From: an uncultured Clostridia bacterium
Lineage (GTDB): Bacteria > Bacillota > Clostridia > Oscillospirales > Ruminococcaceae
Assembly (NCBI GenBank): GCA_947624555.1
Contig: CANQKW010000002.1
Span: 97,282 to 161,281 of the forward strand
Length of the DNA stretch: 64,000 nucleotides
Direction of reading: 5' to 3'
The translations under genes were made by a program, and so were the position numbers. The notes beneath the pieces are model-generated. The model ran no database searches, was not told the DNA's origin, and saw only the letters and a program-made list of their open reading frames with translations. Below are positions 34,731 to 42,978 of this stretch, one piece after another. The stretch's first letter is position 1. Each line of letters begins with the position of its first letter.

Positions 34731-35647
34731 TGATTTTTCCGTGTTTGATTTCACAGTCAGCCGAAACTGCGGCAGACAGCTCTTTGCAGGACAATGTTTC
34801 GGGTTTTTCGGGAAATCCCGAGGAAACGCTTAATGCTCTGGGAAGATTTTTTAAAAATATCTGGGACAGCTTTGTGGCGGCAATTCCTTCGATTATTCTG
34901 GCTTTGGTGATACTTATTGTCGGGGTAATTCTTACAAAAATCTGCTTAAAGCTGATGTCAAAGGGACTTTCCAAAACAAGACTTGACCTGACGGTGATAA
35001 AATTTACCTCGCAGGTAGTAAAAATTCTTCTGTATGTTTTGCTGCTGTCTATGGTTTTGAGCATTTTGGGCATTCCGTCTACTTCGATAATCGCTGTAAT
35101 CGGTACGGCAGGAGTTGCAATAGGTCTTGCTTTGCAAAATTCCCTGTCAAACGTAGCAGGTGGGTTTATTCTTATGCTTACAAAGCCGTTTAAGATAGGC
35201 GATTATATTTCCACAAACGGCGTGGAAGGAACGGTTTCGCAGATTTCAATTCTTCACACACGGCTTAATTCCGTAACAAATCAGGCAATTTTTATCCCGA
35301 ACGGACTTGCCGTAAATGCGGTCGTTGTAAATAATTCTCTTAATGAACAGCGTCGTGTCGATCTGGACTTTTCGATTTCTTACGAAGATGATTTCAAGAG
35401 AGCACAGCAGATAATAACCGATATAATCAAAGCTCACGAAAAAGTGGACAAGCAAAAGGAAATTTTTGTCCGTATGAGCGAGCACGGAGAAAGTGCGATA
35501 ATAATTACCTCTCGCTGCTGGTGCAAGGGAGCTGACTACTGGACGGTGCATTTTGATTTGCTGGAGCAGGTAAGGGCTGCGTTTATTGAAAATGATATTG
35601 AAATTCCGTATAATCAGCTTGATGTAAACGTTCGCAAAAGCGTATAA
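34730..35647 (+). CDS. mscS: small-conductance mechanosensitive channel MscS
   Basis: A 305-aa MscS-family channel that releases solutes during osmotic down-shock. It has a non-conserved N-terminus and three membrane helices. The pore-lining helix, rich in Gly and Ala, reads IGTAGVAIGLALQNSLSNVA. The beta domain (PFKIGDYISTNGVEGTV, then IFIPNGLAVNAVVVNNS) and an alpha/beta C-terminus follow. Its start overlaps the ACT gene stop by one base, so it is transcribed with the lysine genes. Confidence 0.93.
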   Translation: MIFPCLISQSAETAADSSLQDNVSGFSGNPEETLNALGRFFKNIWDSFVAAIPSIILALVILIVGVILTKICLKLMSKGLSKTRLDLTVIKFTSQVVKILLYVLLLSMVLSILGIPSTSIIAVIGTAGVAIGLALQNSLSNVAGGFILMLTKPFKIGDYISTNGVEGTVSQISILHTRLNSVTNQAIFIPNGLAVNAVVVNNSLNEQRRVDLDFSISYEDDFKRAQQIITDIIKAHEKVDKQKEIFVRMSEHGESAIIITSRCWCKGADYWTVHFDLLEQVRAAFIENDIEIPYNQLDVNVRKSV

Positions 35648-35659
35648 AAGGAGATGTAT

Positions 35660-37183
35660 ATGAGCAGAAAAACTGTTTTTTCGGTATTAACGGCAGTCTT
35701 TTTAATGGGTACTGCGGCTGTTTCGGTCGGTACAACGGCTTTTGCCGACAGCTCGCAGACAGTTGAAGTCAGCGTTGCAAAGCCGACTGCAAATAAAAGT
35801 TCGGGTACCAAGACCTGCACGGGTTCGACTTGTAAGGTCAAACTGAGCTGTAAAACAGAGGGCGCCGAGATTTATTATTCGGTCGGCGGCGATTATCAGC
35901 TGTACACGGGGGAAATTGCCCTCACAGAAAATGCGGAAATCAAGACTTACGCAGTGAAAAACGGTATAAAAAGCGACATCGCTGTATATAACTACAAACT
36001 AAAACCTTATGTGAAAATAAGCGTTAAGGGCGGACGTTATTATTCGGTAAAATCGGTCAAGCTTTCTTCCACCGTTGAGGGCGTTGAGTTTTACTATACG
36101 CTGGACGGCTCTGAGCCGACAACTTCTTCGGAACATTATACCGATAAAATCAGAATTACAAAAAGCTGTACGTTAAGGATAATCGCTTGTAAAGACGGCT
36201 GGACGGAAAGTTCTTCTTCCTATGATTATACAATTGCCTCAAAGAATTATTCTCTGCTGAACAACACAAAGGGCAAGTACTATTATCAGTCGCTTAATTA
36301 TAATGAAAAGCAGGCTTATGAGAAAATTCTGAAAGATGTGACAAATTTCAGTAATTATATCGATCTCAGCGAGTTTGCGTGCAAGTCAAACGAAAAAATC
36401 TTTTATGCGGTAAAATATGATAATCCTCAGATTTTCTGGCTCGACAAGAGTTTTACCGTGTCAGATGAGGGAATAACTCCCAAATATACTATGAAAAAAT
36501 CGGAAAGCAGCGATGTTAAAAAAATGCTGACCGAAGAGGCTGAAAAGATCTCCAAAAAGGCACTTAAAGAGTCTGATATTCAGGAACGTGCAAAAATTAT
36601 TCAGACAGAGCTTTGCGCCAAGGTAAAGTACGACTCTTCAAATGCGCCCGAAAACAGCGAGGTATACGGCGCACTTATCTACGGAAGAGCAAACAGCGAG
36701 GGTTATGCGAAAGCTTATGCTTATATTGCGCAGCTTTCATCAATAGACGCAGTATGTATTGACGGATTTGCGGATATGTCCTCTCACTGCTGGAATATGA
36801 TAAGGATAAACAACAAGTGGCTGCACGTTGATACGGCGCTTGACGACCACCCTGTCGGCGATGAATGTTTTTACAGCTATTTCTGCGTAAAAGACGCTGC
36901 GATCGGTTCAGACCACGTGACCAATACAACGCTTTCCTATCCGTCGTCAATATCCTATAACGAACGCACGGCAAAAACAGAGTTCAATAAAATCATTAAG
37001 GCAGTCAAGAGTAATTATCTTAACAAGATTTACGTCACGGAATACACAACAAAATATAAACCGACAGGCGGACTGCTGAAATACATTTATTACAATCTCA
37101 ACAGCGGCGTGAAAGACGCAAAAATAAATATGCGCCCGTGGTTCTCGTATGAGGGAAATAAGTTTGTAATTACTCTTAAATAA
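35660..37183 (+). CDS. secreted protein with transglutaminase-like domain, catalytic Cys replaced by Ser
   Basis: A 507-aa exported protein with a Sec signal peptide (about 1-30, ending near TTAFADSS). Two chitobiase/bacterial Ig-like repeats follow (EIYYSVGGDYQLYTGEI and VEFYYTLDGSEPTTSSEHYTDKI are the typical pattern). A transglutaminase-like domain occupies about residues 230-440. In active members the core reads GVCEGYA; here it is NSEGYAKAYAY with Ser346 at the nucleophile position. His376 (SSHCWNM) and Asp391 (HVDTALDD) are kept. The C-terminus has no sortase motif. The start is ATG 35660. It may be a surface-binding protein. Confidence 0.75.
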   Translation: MSRKTVFSVLTAVFLMGTAAVSVGTTAFADSSQTVEVSVAKPTANKSSGTKTCTGSTCKVKLSCKTEGAEIYYSVGGDYQLYTGEIALTENAEIKTYAVKNGIKSDIAVYNYKLKPYVKISVKGGRYYSVKSVKLSSTVEGVEFYYTLDGSEPTTSSEHYTDKIRITKSCTLRIIACKDGWTESSSSYDYTIASKNYSLLNNTKGKYYYQSLNYNEKQAYEKILKDVTNFSNYIDLSEFACKSNEKIFYAVKYDNPQIFWLDKSFTVSDEGITPKYTMKKSESSDVKKMLTEEAEKISKKALKESDIQERAKIIQTELCAKVKYDSSNAPENSEVYGALIYGRANSEGYAKAYAYIAQLSSIDAVCIDGFADMSSHCWNMIRINNKWLHVDTALDDHPVGDECFYSYFCVKDAAIGSDHVTNTTLSYPSSISYNERTAKTEFNKIIKAVKSNYLNKIYVTEYTTKYKPTGGLLKYIYYNLNSGVKDAKINMRPWFSYEGNKFVITLK

Positions 37184-37222
37184 AAAATATATGTTGTAAA
37201 TGCATTTTAAGGAGTGAAATAT

Positions 37223-38056
37223 TTGGACGATTTAAATCTTAAGCGAATTGCTCTGAAAATACGCGAGGGCATTATCGACGGAGTTTATTCCGCAAAGGCG
37301 GGACACCCCGGCGGCTCTCTTTCGGCGGCGGATTTGTTTGCTTATCTGTATTTTGAAGAGATGAATATTGACCCAAAAAATCCGCAGGACCCCGACCGTG
37401 ACCGTTTTGTCCTTTCAAAGGGACATACTGCTCCGGGTCTGTATGCGGCGCTTGCTCACAGGGGATATTTTCCCGTTGATGATTTGAAAACTCTTCGTCA
37501 TCTCGGCTCATATCTCCAGGGACACCCCGATATGAAATGTACCCCGGGTGTCGATATGTCAAGCGGTTCTCTGGGACAGGGGATTTCTGCGGCAGTAGGA
37601 ATGGCGCTGGGCGCAAAACTCACAGGCAGGAATTTTCGTGTATACACTCTTCTGGGCGACGGAGAAGTTCAGGAGGGACAGGTCTGGGAGGCTGCAATGT
37701 TCGCTTCTCACAGGAAACTGGATAATCTTGTGGTTATCGTTGATAATAACGGATTGCAGATCGACGGAAAAATCGAGGACGTCTGCTCGCCTTATCCCAT
37801 TGATAAAAAATTTGAGGCATTCAATTTCCATGTGATCAATGTCGAAAACGGAAATGATTTCGGACAGCTCAGAAAGGCATTTTCCGAGGCGAAATCGGTA
37901 AAAGGCAAGCCCACCGCAATAGTTATGAAAACATTAAAGGGATTGGGCGTGTCGTATATGGAAGGAAGTATCGACTGGCACGGAAAAGCTCCCAATGACG
38001 AAGAATACGCTGTCGCAAAGCAAGACCTGAAGAAAGCGGGTGATATTCTTGGCTGA
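37223..38056 (+). CDS. transketolase, N-terminal (thiamine-diphosphate) subunit
   Basis: The first half of a split transketolase of the pentose phosphate pathway, 277 aa. It contains the AGHPGGSLSAADLFAYLY motif, SKGHTAPGLYAALA and GSLGQGISAAVGMALGAKL. The ThDP-binding GDGEVQEGQVWEA...NNGLQIDG region (about residues 145-190) is also present. It starts at TTG 37223, with AAGGAG eight bases upstream. The second half is encoded by the next gene, which overlaps it by 8 bp. Split transketolases are common in Clostridia. Confidence 0.95.
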   Translation: MDDLNLKRIALKIREGIIDGVYSAKAGHPGGSLSAADLFAYLYFEEMNIDPKNPQDPDRDRFVLSKGHTAPGLYAALAHRGYFPVDDLKTLRHLGSYLQGHPDMKCTPGVDMSSGSLGQGISAAVGMALGAKLTGRNFRVYTLLGDGEVQEGQVWEAAMFASHRKLDNLVVIVDNNGLQIDGKIEDVCSPYPIDKKFEAFNFHVINVENGNDFGQLRKAFSEAKSVKGKPTAIVMKTLKGLGVSYMEGSIDWHGKAPNDEEYAVAKQDLKKAGDILG

Positions 38057-38993
38057 AATTAAGAAAATCGCTACACGTGAAAGCTACGGAAATGCTCTTG
38101 TAGAGCTTGGAAAAAAATACGATAATCTTTATGTCCTTGATGCAGACCTGGCTGCTGCCACCAAAACGAACATTTTCAGGAAGGTTTTCCCCGAAAGACA
38201 TATCGACTGCGGAATTGCGGAATCAAATATGATGGGAGTAGCCGCAGGTCTTTCTACGACAGGAATTGTGCCGTTTGTAAGCACTTTTGCCATGTTTGCG
38301 TCGGGAAGAGCTTATGAGCAGGTAAGAAATTCCATAGGCTATCCTCACCTTAATGTAAAAATAGGTGCAACTCACGCAGGAATTTCTGTCGGAGAGGACG
38401 GCGCAACACACCAGTGCAACGAGGATATTGCGCTGATGCGTACAATTCCGGGAATGGTCGTTATCAATCCTTCCGATGACGCAGAGGCAAGAGCCGCTGT
38501 CGAGGCTGCGTACAAATATGACGGCCCTGTATATATGCGTTTCGGAAGACTTGCTGTTCCCGTATTTAACGATAATCCCGATTATAAATTTGAGATAGGC
38601 AAGGGCGTTGTTCTGCGTGAGGGAAAAGATGTTTCGATAATTGCAACAGGTCTTTGCGTAAGCGCCTCCTTAGAGGCAGCGGACAAGCTAGCCGAATTCG
38701 GAATAAGCGCCGAAGTTGTAAATATTCACACAATAAAGCCGCTTGACGAGGCTCTCATTGTGGAAGAGGCAAAGAAAACGCGCAAGATTGTTACCGTGGA
38801 AGAACATTCCGTTATCGGCGGTCTCGGAGGAGCTGTCGCTGAAACTCTAAGCGAAAAATGTCCGACAGAAATGCTCAGAATAGGTATAAAAGATTTGTAC
38901 GGCGAGTCGGGAAAAGCTGTTGATTTGCTGAAAAAATACGGATTGGATTTTGAGGGAATTTTCAGCAGCGTAAAAGAATTTGTAAAACGCTGA
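38049..38993 (+). CDS. transketolase, C-terminal (pyrimidine-binding) subunit
   Basis: The second half of the split transketolase, 314 aa. It starts at TTG 38049 (LAEIKKIATRESYGNALVELG). It carries the Pyr domain (DADLAAATKTNIFRK, then ERHIDCGIAESNMMGVAAGLS and FVSTFAMFASGRAYEQVRN) and the C-terminal transketolase domain (GKDVSIIATGLCVSASLEAADKL). Both halves together equal one normal transketolase. No terminator is clear after it; the next 160 bp up to the SASP gene hold an AT-rich region with one imperfect inverted repeat. Confidence 0.95.
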   Translation: MAEIKKIATRESYGNALVELGKKYDNLYVLDADLAAATKTNIFRKVFPERHIDCGIAESNMMGVAAGLSTTGIVPFVSTFAMFASGRAYEQVRNSIGYPHLNVKIGATHAGISVGEDGATHQCNEDIALMRTIPGMVVINPSDDAEARAAVEAAYKYDGPVYMRFGRLAVPVFNDNPDYKFEIGKGVVLREGKDVSIIATGLCVSASLEAADKLAEFGISAEVVNIHTIKPLDEALIVEEAKKTRKIVTVEEHSVIGGLGGAVAETLSEKCPTEMLRIGIKDLYGESGKAVDLLKKYGLDFEGIFSSVKEFVKR

Positions 38994-39155
38994 TTTTTTG
39001 ATTTCAAAAAGCAATATATAACTTTTAGAGCAACAATTCCCTTTAATATTTTTTTGCCTTGTGAAAATAATAATACCGCAAAGGCAACAAATCGAATTTA
39101 CGTTTTGATTGTAACTTATGTCCTTTGCTTATTATTGATTTCAAGGAGAATAATT

Positions 39156-39332
39156 ATGTCTAACAAACAGTCTAAGGCAAATCTTAACAACATCAAGATG
39201 CAGGCTGCCAACGAAGTAGGCGTTACTCTTAACAACGGTTATAACGGTGACCTTACTGCAAGACAGGCAGGTTCGATCGGCGGAATGATGGTAAAAAAGA
39301 TGATTGAATCTTACGAGCAGAGCGCAAAGTAA
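39156..39332 (+). CDS. alpha/beta-type small acid-soluble spore protein
   Basis: A 58-aa SASP that coats and protects DNA in dormant spores. It has the family features NNIKMQAANEVGV and GDLTARQAGSIGGMMVKKMIESYE; the conserved Glu-Val near residue 20 is the usual GPR protease region. The start is ATG 39156 behind AAGGAG. Expression would be from a forespore sigma-G promoter, which I could not define with confidence upstream. It shows that the host belongs to a spore-forming lineage. A strong terminator follows. Confidence 0.92.
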   Translation: MSNKQSKANLNNIKMQAANEVGVTLNNGYNGDLTARQAGSIGGMMVKKMIESYEQSAK

Positions 39333-39355
39333 ATTCCAAGAAAATGCTTGAAACG

Positions 39356-39388
39356 ATCCCTCGGGCGAAAGTTCGAGGGATAATTTTT
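39356..39388 (+). terminator. terminator after the SASP gene
   Basis: An 8-bp stem ATCCCTCG/CGAGGGAT with a 10-nt loop is followed by AATTTTTC. It isolates the spore gene from the next unit. Confidence 0.85.
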
Positions 39389-39396
39389 CATCATAC

Positions 39397-39426
39397 TTGA
39401 CAATTTATGTTATAATGTGCTATAAT
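39397..39426 (+). promoter_or_regulatory. promoter for the SipW-like gene
   Basis: TTGACA (39397-39402) and TATAAT (39421-39426) are separated by 18 bp. A second TATAAT at 39411-39416 is badly spaced and unlikely to be used. Confidence 0.7.
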
Positions 39427-39488
39427 AGACATCGAAGATCAAACTGTTTTCCTTAAAGGGAAACGCTTTACATAAGAGGTGAAAATAG

Positions 39489-40655
39489 TTGGGAAAAAAA
39501 GTTGTGCGAGTGATAGGATATGTCTTATGCGGACTTATGTTGGCGTTATGTATTCTGATGATAGTGGTTTCGGCTGCGTTCGGCTCGTCTGACGTAGTCG
39601 GAGTATTCGGATATAATATCTTTATCGTCCGTACAGATGATGTGCCGACAGCTCCGAAAGACAGCGCAGTCATTGTACAGAAATGCGAGCTTAACGATGT
39701 GATAAGCGGAAAGCTGCTCCTTTATACAAAGAGCGAAGATGAAACTCCCGCTCTGGGATATGCGGTGGACTATTTTGCCGATAACGGCGTGTATTATGTA
39801 AATGTTCTTGAAAACGGCAAGGAATATACTCTTCCCGAAAGCGACCTTATCGGAAGAGCAGATTATTGCAGCGTCGCATTGGGCGCAATAATAGGATTTC
39901 TTAAATCTCCGTTCGGAATATTCTGTGCGGCTGTTTTGCCGTGTATCGCACTTATTCTTTATGATGTTTTGAGGGCATTTGCAGCAAAACTGCCGCCGCC
40001 CGAGGTAATTCCTCAGGTCAAGAATATGCCCGAAGACGACCCGGTAAGACAAACGGGAATTTCCGTTTCTCAGGACGGCAAGGGCACATATTCAAGGAAT
40101 ATCGTAAAATCGGGAGCAGCCGCAGACGATGTGCTTTTCTCGTATGCTGCCCGACAGAAAAAAGTCGAAAGAAACGAGCGCCCGATTATTCCGCTTACGG
40201 ACAGAAATAAAATCGAGCAGCCTGTTGTCAGGCAAAATCCTAAAGAAACGGTAAAATCTTCAAGTCAATCTGAAATCGGTTTCAAAATTGAACCGCAACC
40301 GGTATCTTCAGCAGCTGCCGCAAAGTATATTCAGCAGTCGATTGAAAAAAATATATCGGATAAGACCGATGAAAAGACCGAAGAGCTTGATTTGACGCAG
40401 AAAACAGACGCATTTTTCACTCAGTCAAAAGTGCCTCAGATAAGAGGACTTATTCCTCAGAAAAATCAGTCAAACAGCGAGGAAAGCCGTTCTTCAGAGC
40501 AAAAAACCTATCCTGCAAGGACATCTTCAAAGCGAAGTACGCAAATTATTGCAAATAAGCGTGTTGAGGACCTTATGAAAGACGAAGATGACAAGCGTGA
40601 TAAAAACCGTTACGAGGTTGACGATATTCTTACGGGATTGTCAAATAAAAATTAA
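39489..40655 (+). CDS. SipW-like signal-peptidase-fold protein without catalytic serine
   Basis: A 388-aa membrane protein. The first half resembles SipW/ER-type signal peptidases: a membrane helix at about 8-30, a beta-rich extracytoplasmic domain (about 40-130) and a second helix at about 140-165 with ALGAIIGFLKSPFGIF, close to the family's LGYLINFIKTPLGI. Where active enzymes have SGSMEP, this protein has RTDDVPTAP, placing Asp51 at the nucleophile. The later HRV segment reads GYAVD. The second half is a charged, Gln/Ser/Lys-rich cytoplasmic tail (about 170-388). The start is TTG 39489 behind AGAGGTGA. It is probably not a protease. Confidence 0.55.
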   Translation: MGKKVVRVIGYVLCGLMLALCILMIVVSAAFGSSDVVGVFGYNIFIVRTDDVPTAPKDSAVIVQKCELNDVISGKLLLYTKSEDETPALGYAVDYFADNGVYYVNVLENGKEYTLPESDLIGRADYCSVALGAIIGFLKSPFGIFCAAVLPCIALILYDVLRAFAAKLPPPEVIPQVKNMPEDDPVRQTGISVSQDGKGTYSRNIVKSGAAADDVLFSYAARQKKVERNERPIIPLTDRNKIEQPVVRQNPKETVKSSSQSEIGFKIEPQPVSSAAAAKYIQQSIEKNISDKTDEKTEELDLTQKTDAFFTQSKVPQIRGLIPQKNQSNSEESRSSEQKTYPARTSSKRSTQIIANKRVEDLMKDEDDKRDKNRYEVDDILTGLSNKN

Positions 40656-40661
40656 AAATTC

Positions 40662-40711
40662 TCCCTTTTGTCAGTTAATTCGACATAAAATCTGACAAAA
40701 GGGACGTTTTT
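40662..40711 (+). terminator. terminator after the SipW-like gene
   Basis: A 13-bp stem, TCCCTTTTGTCAG (40662-40674) with CTGACAAAAGGGA (40692-40704), is followed by CGTTTTTA. Confidence 0.88.
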
Positions 40712-40742
40712 ATGAATAAGTCAATTTTTTTTGAAAAAAGTA

Positions 40743-40771
40743 TTGACAAGAGATGCGTTTTGTGGTATAAT
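40743..40771 (+). promoter_or_regulatory. consensus promoter of the initiator tRNA gene
   Basis: TTGACA (40743-40748), a 17-bp spacer ending in TGTGG, then TATAAT (40766-40771). Both boxes are perfect. It lies 31 bp before the tRNA. Confidence 0.92.
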
Positions 40772-40802
40772 ACTATCTGTTGGGCAGTTGTATAATAAAT
40801 AT

Positions 40803-40879
<77 letters not shown>

Positions 40880-40884
40880 GCGTG

Positions 40885-40926
40885 CCGTTGGACTCTATTC
40901 GATTTAGGGTTCAGCGGTATTTTTTT
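40885..40926 (+). terminator. terminator after tRNA-fMet
   Basis: CCGTTGGACTCTA can pair with TAGGGTTCAGCGG over 13 bp, using three G-U wobbles, around the loop TTCGATT. A TATTTTTTT run follows. Confidence 0.82.
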
Positions 40927-40957
40927 GCAAAGCCAAAACGGTGAAAGGTATGATTAA

Positions 40958-41800
40958 ATGAAAAAAATTGTAAATCAGGCGAAAGAAAATTACAAATCAT
41001 CAAAGAAAAGCTGTATCATAGTGCTTAATGTCTGCGTTTTTGCGGTATTAGCGGTTATGATAAGACAGATTTTTTTGGGAAATTTTCAGAATGTAGCGCT
41101 TTGCGTGCTTTCAATCGCACTGATGTATATTCCCGTATTTCTTAAATCTACAATGAGAATTACACTGCCGAATGTTTTGGAAATAGCGGTGATTGTGTTC
41201 GTTTTTGCCGCAGAAATTCTGGGCGAAATTGCAAATTTCTACAACAAAATCCCTATCTGGGACAGTATTCTTCACACGACAACGGGTTTTCTTGCGGCAT
41301 CGGTAGGATTTGGACTTATTGATTTGCTTAATACTCACAGTAAACGTATTCAGATGACGCCGTTTTTTGTTGGTCTTGTGTCATTCTGTTTTTCTATGAC
41401 GGTAGGCGTTTTATGGGAATTTTTTGAATTCAGCGGCGATAAAATGTTTAAAAAGGATATGCAAAAAGACAGAATTGTTACCGTAATATCTTCCGTAGAA
41501 CTAAATCCAAGCGGCGAAAACAAGGAGATCGTTGTTAAAAACATAGACCATACCGTTTTGTATGATAAAGACGGAAATGAGCTTGAAAGAATTGAAGGCG
41601 GCTACCTCGACATAGGCATTATTGACACTATGAAAGACCTTGCGGTAAATATGCTGGGAGCGGCAGTATTTTCTACGGCAGGATTTCTTTACATACATCG
41701 CCGTGATAAGTATAAATTCGCAGAAGGCTTTATAATAACGGTAGATAATCCCGATAACGGCAGGGAAGAAAGCAATTCTGAAGATACAATCAATAATTAA
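40958..41800 (+). CDS. DUF2238-like integral membrane protein
   Basis: A 280-aa protein with about six hydrophobic helices in two groups (about 20-80 and 85-165) and one near 240-260. A soluble, charged insert lies between 170 and 225 (ENKEIVVKNIDHTVLYDKDGNELERIEGG). The pattern KIPIWDSILHTTTGFLAA, then GVLWEFFEFSGD and YLDIGIIDTMKDLAVNMLGA resembles the YjdF/DUF2238 membrane family. Function is unknown. The ATG follows GGTGAAAGG. No clear promoter lies between it and the tRNA terminator. Confidence 0.65.
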   Translation: MKKIVNQAKENYKSSKKSCIIVLNVCVFAVLAVMIRQIFLGNFQNVALCVLSIALMYIPVFLKSTMRITLPNVLEIAVIVFVFAAEILGEIANFYNKIPIWDSILHTTTGFLAASVGFGLIDLLNTHSKRIQMTPFFVGLVSFCFSMTVGVLWEFFEFSGDKMFKKDMQKDRIVTVISSVELNPSGENKEIVVKNIDHTVLYDKDGNELERIEGGYLDIGIIDTMKDLAVNMLGAAVFSTAGFLYIHRRDKYKFAEGFIITVDNPDNGREESNSEDTINN

Positions 41801-41822
41801 AAGGTCTTTGTGCGGCATTTTC

Positions 41823-41868
41823 GATAATAAAAGCGGCTCTGCGTTTTGGCAAAGCCGCTTGTTATTAT
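41823..41868. terminator. bidirectional terminator between convergent genes
   Basis: The stem AAGCGGCT (41831-41838)/AGCCGCTT (41853-41860) has a T-rich stretch after it on the plus strand (GTTATTATT) and TTTTATTAT after it on the minus strand. It ends the DUF2238-like gene and the phosphofructokinase gene. Confidence 0.75.
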
Positions 41869-42950
41869 TCACCGAATGAAATTCCGATAGCTTTTGCCGT
41901 AAGAACCATTTGATCATCCTCATCAACAAATTTTGTTTTCATTGCAATATCGGAGAGCTTGTTTTGAGTGATTTTTCCGTCTACCATAGCAACTGTAAGT
42001 CCGAATTTTCCCTCTTTCAGCAAATACGCTGCGTGAGCGCCGAACTGTGTTGCAAGCACACGGTCGTAAGCCGAAGGCGAACCGCCTCTCAGAATATGAC
42101 CGGGAACGACCGTTCTTGTTTCAAGACCTGTTCTTTCCTGAATTTCCCTTGCAATTCGGGCAGTAGCGGTAACTTCTCCTCGTTCTGCTCTTGCCTTTGC
42201 ACGCTCTTTTTTCTTCAGCTTAGCCTCGTCAACATCAAAAGCGCCCTCTGCAACTGCAATTATCGAGAAAGCCTTTCCTGCGTCGGCTCTTTTCTGGCAA
42301 GCTTTAGCAACCTTTTCAATATTGAACGGTATTTCGGGGATAAGAATAATGTCAGCGCCTCCCGCAAGTCCCGAATAAAGCGTCAGCCAGCCCGCCTTGT
42401 TGCCCATAATCTCAATAACCATAATTCTGCTGTGGGAATTAGCGGTCGTGTGTATCCTGTCTATAACTTCAGTACCTATATCGACTGCCGTATGAAATCC
42501 GAAGGTAACGTCCGTGCCGTAAATATCATTGTCGATCGTTTTTGGCAGACCGATAACGTTAAGACCCTCCTCAGAAAGCATATTTGCCGTTTTATGCGTG
42601 CCGTTTCCTCCCAAAGTGAAAAGACAGTCAAGATTTAGCTCTTTGTAGGTGTCTTTCATTTCCTTGACTTTATCGACCTTATCGTCCTCAATTATCTGCA
42701 TCATCTTGTAAGGAGTGCGCTTTGTGCCGAGAATTGTGCCTCCTGTGGTAAGAATGCCCGAAAAATCGGACGGCTCCATTATCTTGTAGTCGCCGTGGAT
42801 AAGCCCGTGATAACCGTCGTGAATTCCGACAATTTCGACCTTATCATATCCGAATGCCTCATAAGTGGCTTTTGCTACGCCTCTTATCGTGGCATTCAGA
42901 CCGGGGCAGTCGCCTCCGCTTGTTAAGATGCCTATTTTCAGTTTACCCAT
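41865..42950 (-). CDS. pfkA: 6-phosphofructokinase, Lys-type phosphate-donor site
   Basis: A 361-aa phosphofructokinase. It has TSGGDCPGLNATIRG at the start, LTTGGTILGTKRTP, LGGNGTHKTA and IGLPKTIDNDI with Asp139 catalytic, then AGWLTLYSGLAGGAD. In E. coli ATP-PfkA the GTIDND motif has Gly; here it is Lys137, as in pyrophosphate-linked and mixed-type enzymes. The GGDG position reads GGNG, keeping Gly117 as ATP-type enzymes do. The donor (ATP or PPi) is therefore open. The start is ATG 42950 behind GGGAGG. It is last in the dnaD-dnaC-pfkA unit. Confidence 0.9.
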   Translation of the reverse strand: MGKLKIGILTSGGDCPGLNATIRGVAKATYEAFGYDKVEIVGIHDGYHGLIHGDYKIMEPSDFSGILTTGGTILGTKRTPYKMMQIIEDDKVDKVKEMKDTYKELNLDCLFTLGGNGTHKTANMLSEEGLNVIGLPKTIDNDIYGTDVTFGFHTAVDIGTEVIDRIHTTANSHSRIMVIEIMGNKAGWLTLYSGLAGGADIILIPEIPFNIEKVAKACQKRADAGKAFSIIAVAEGAFDVDEAKLKKKERAKARAERGEVTATARIAREIQERTGLETRTVVPGHILRGGSPSAYDRVLATQFGAHAAYLLKEGKFGLTVAMVDGKITQNKLSDIAMKTKFVDEDDQMVLTAKAIGISFGE

Positions 42951-42978
42951 AATTTATTCCTCCCGATATAATTATTTG

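Noticed and set aside
39054..39087. TTGCCTT/AAGGCAA inverted repeat before the SASP gene as a terminator
   Set aside because: The T run lies on the 5' side and no T run follows on either strand, so it does not have intrinsic terminator form.
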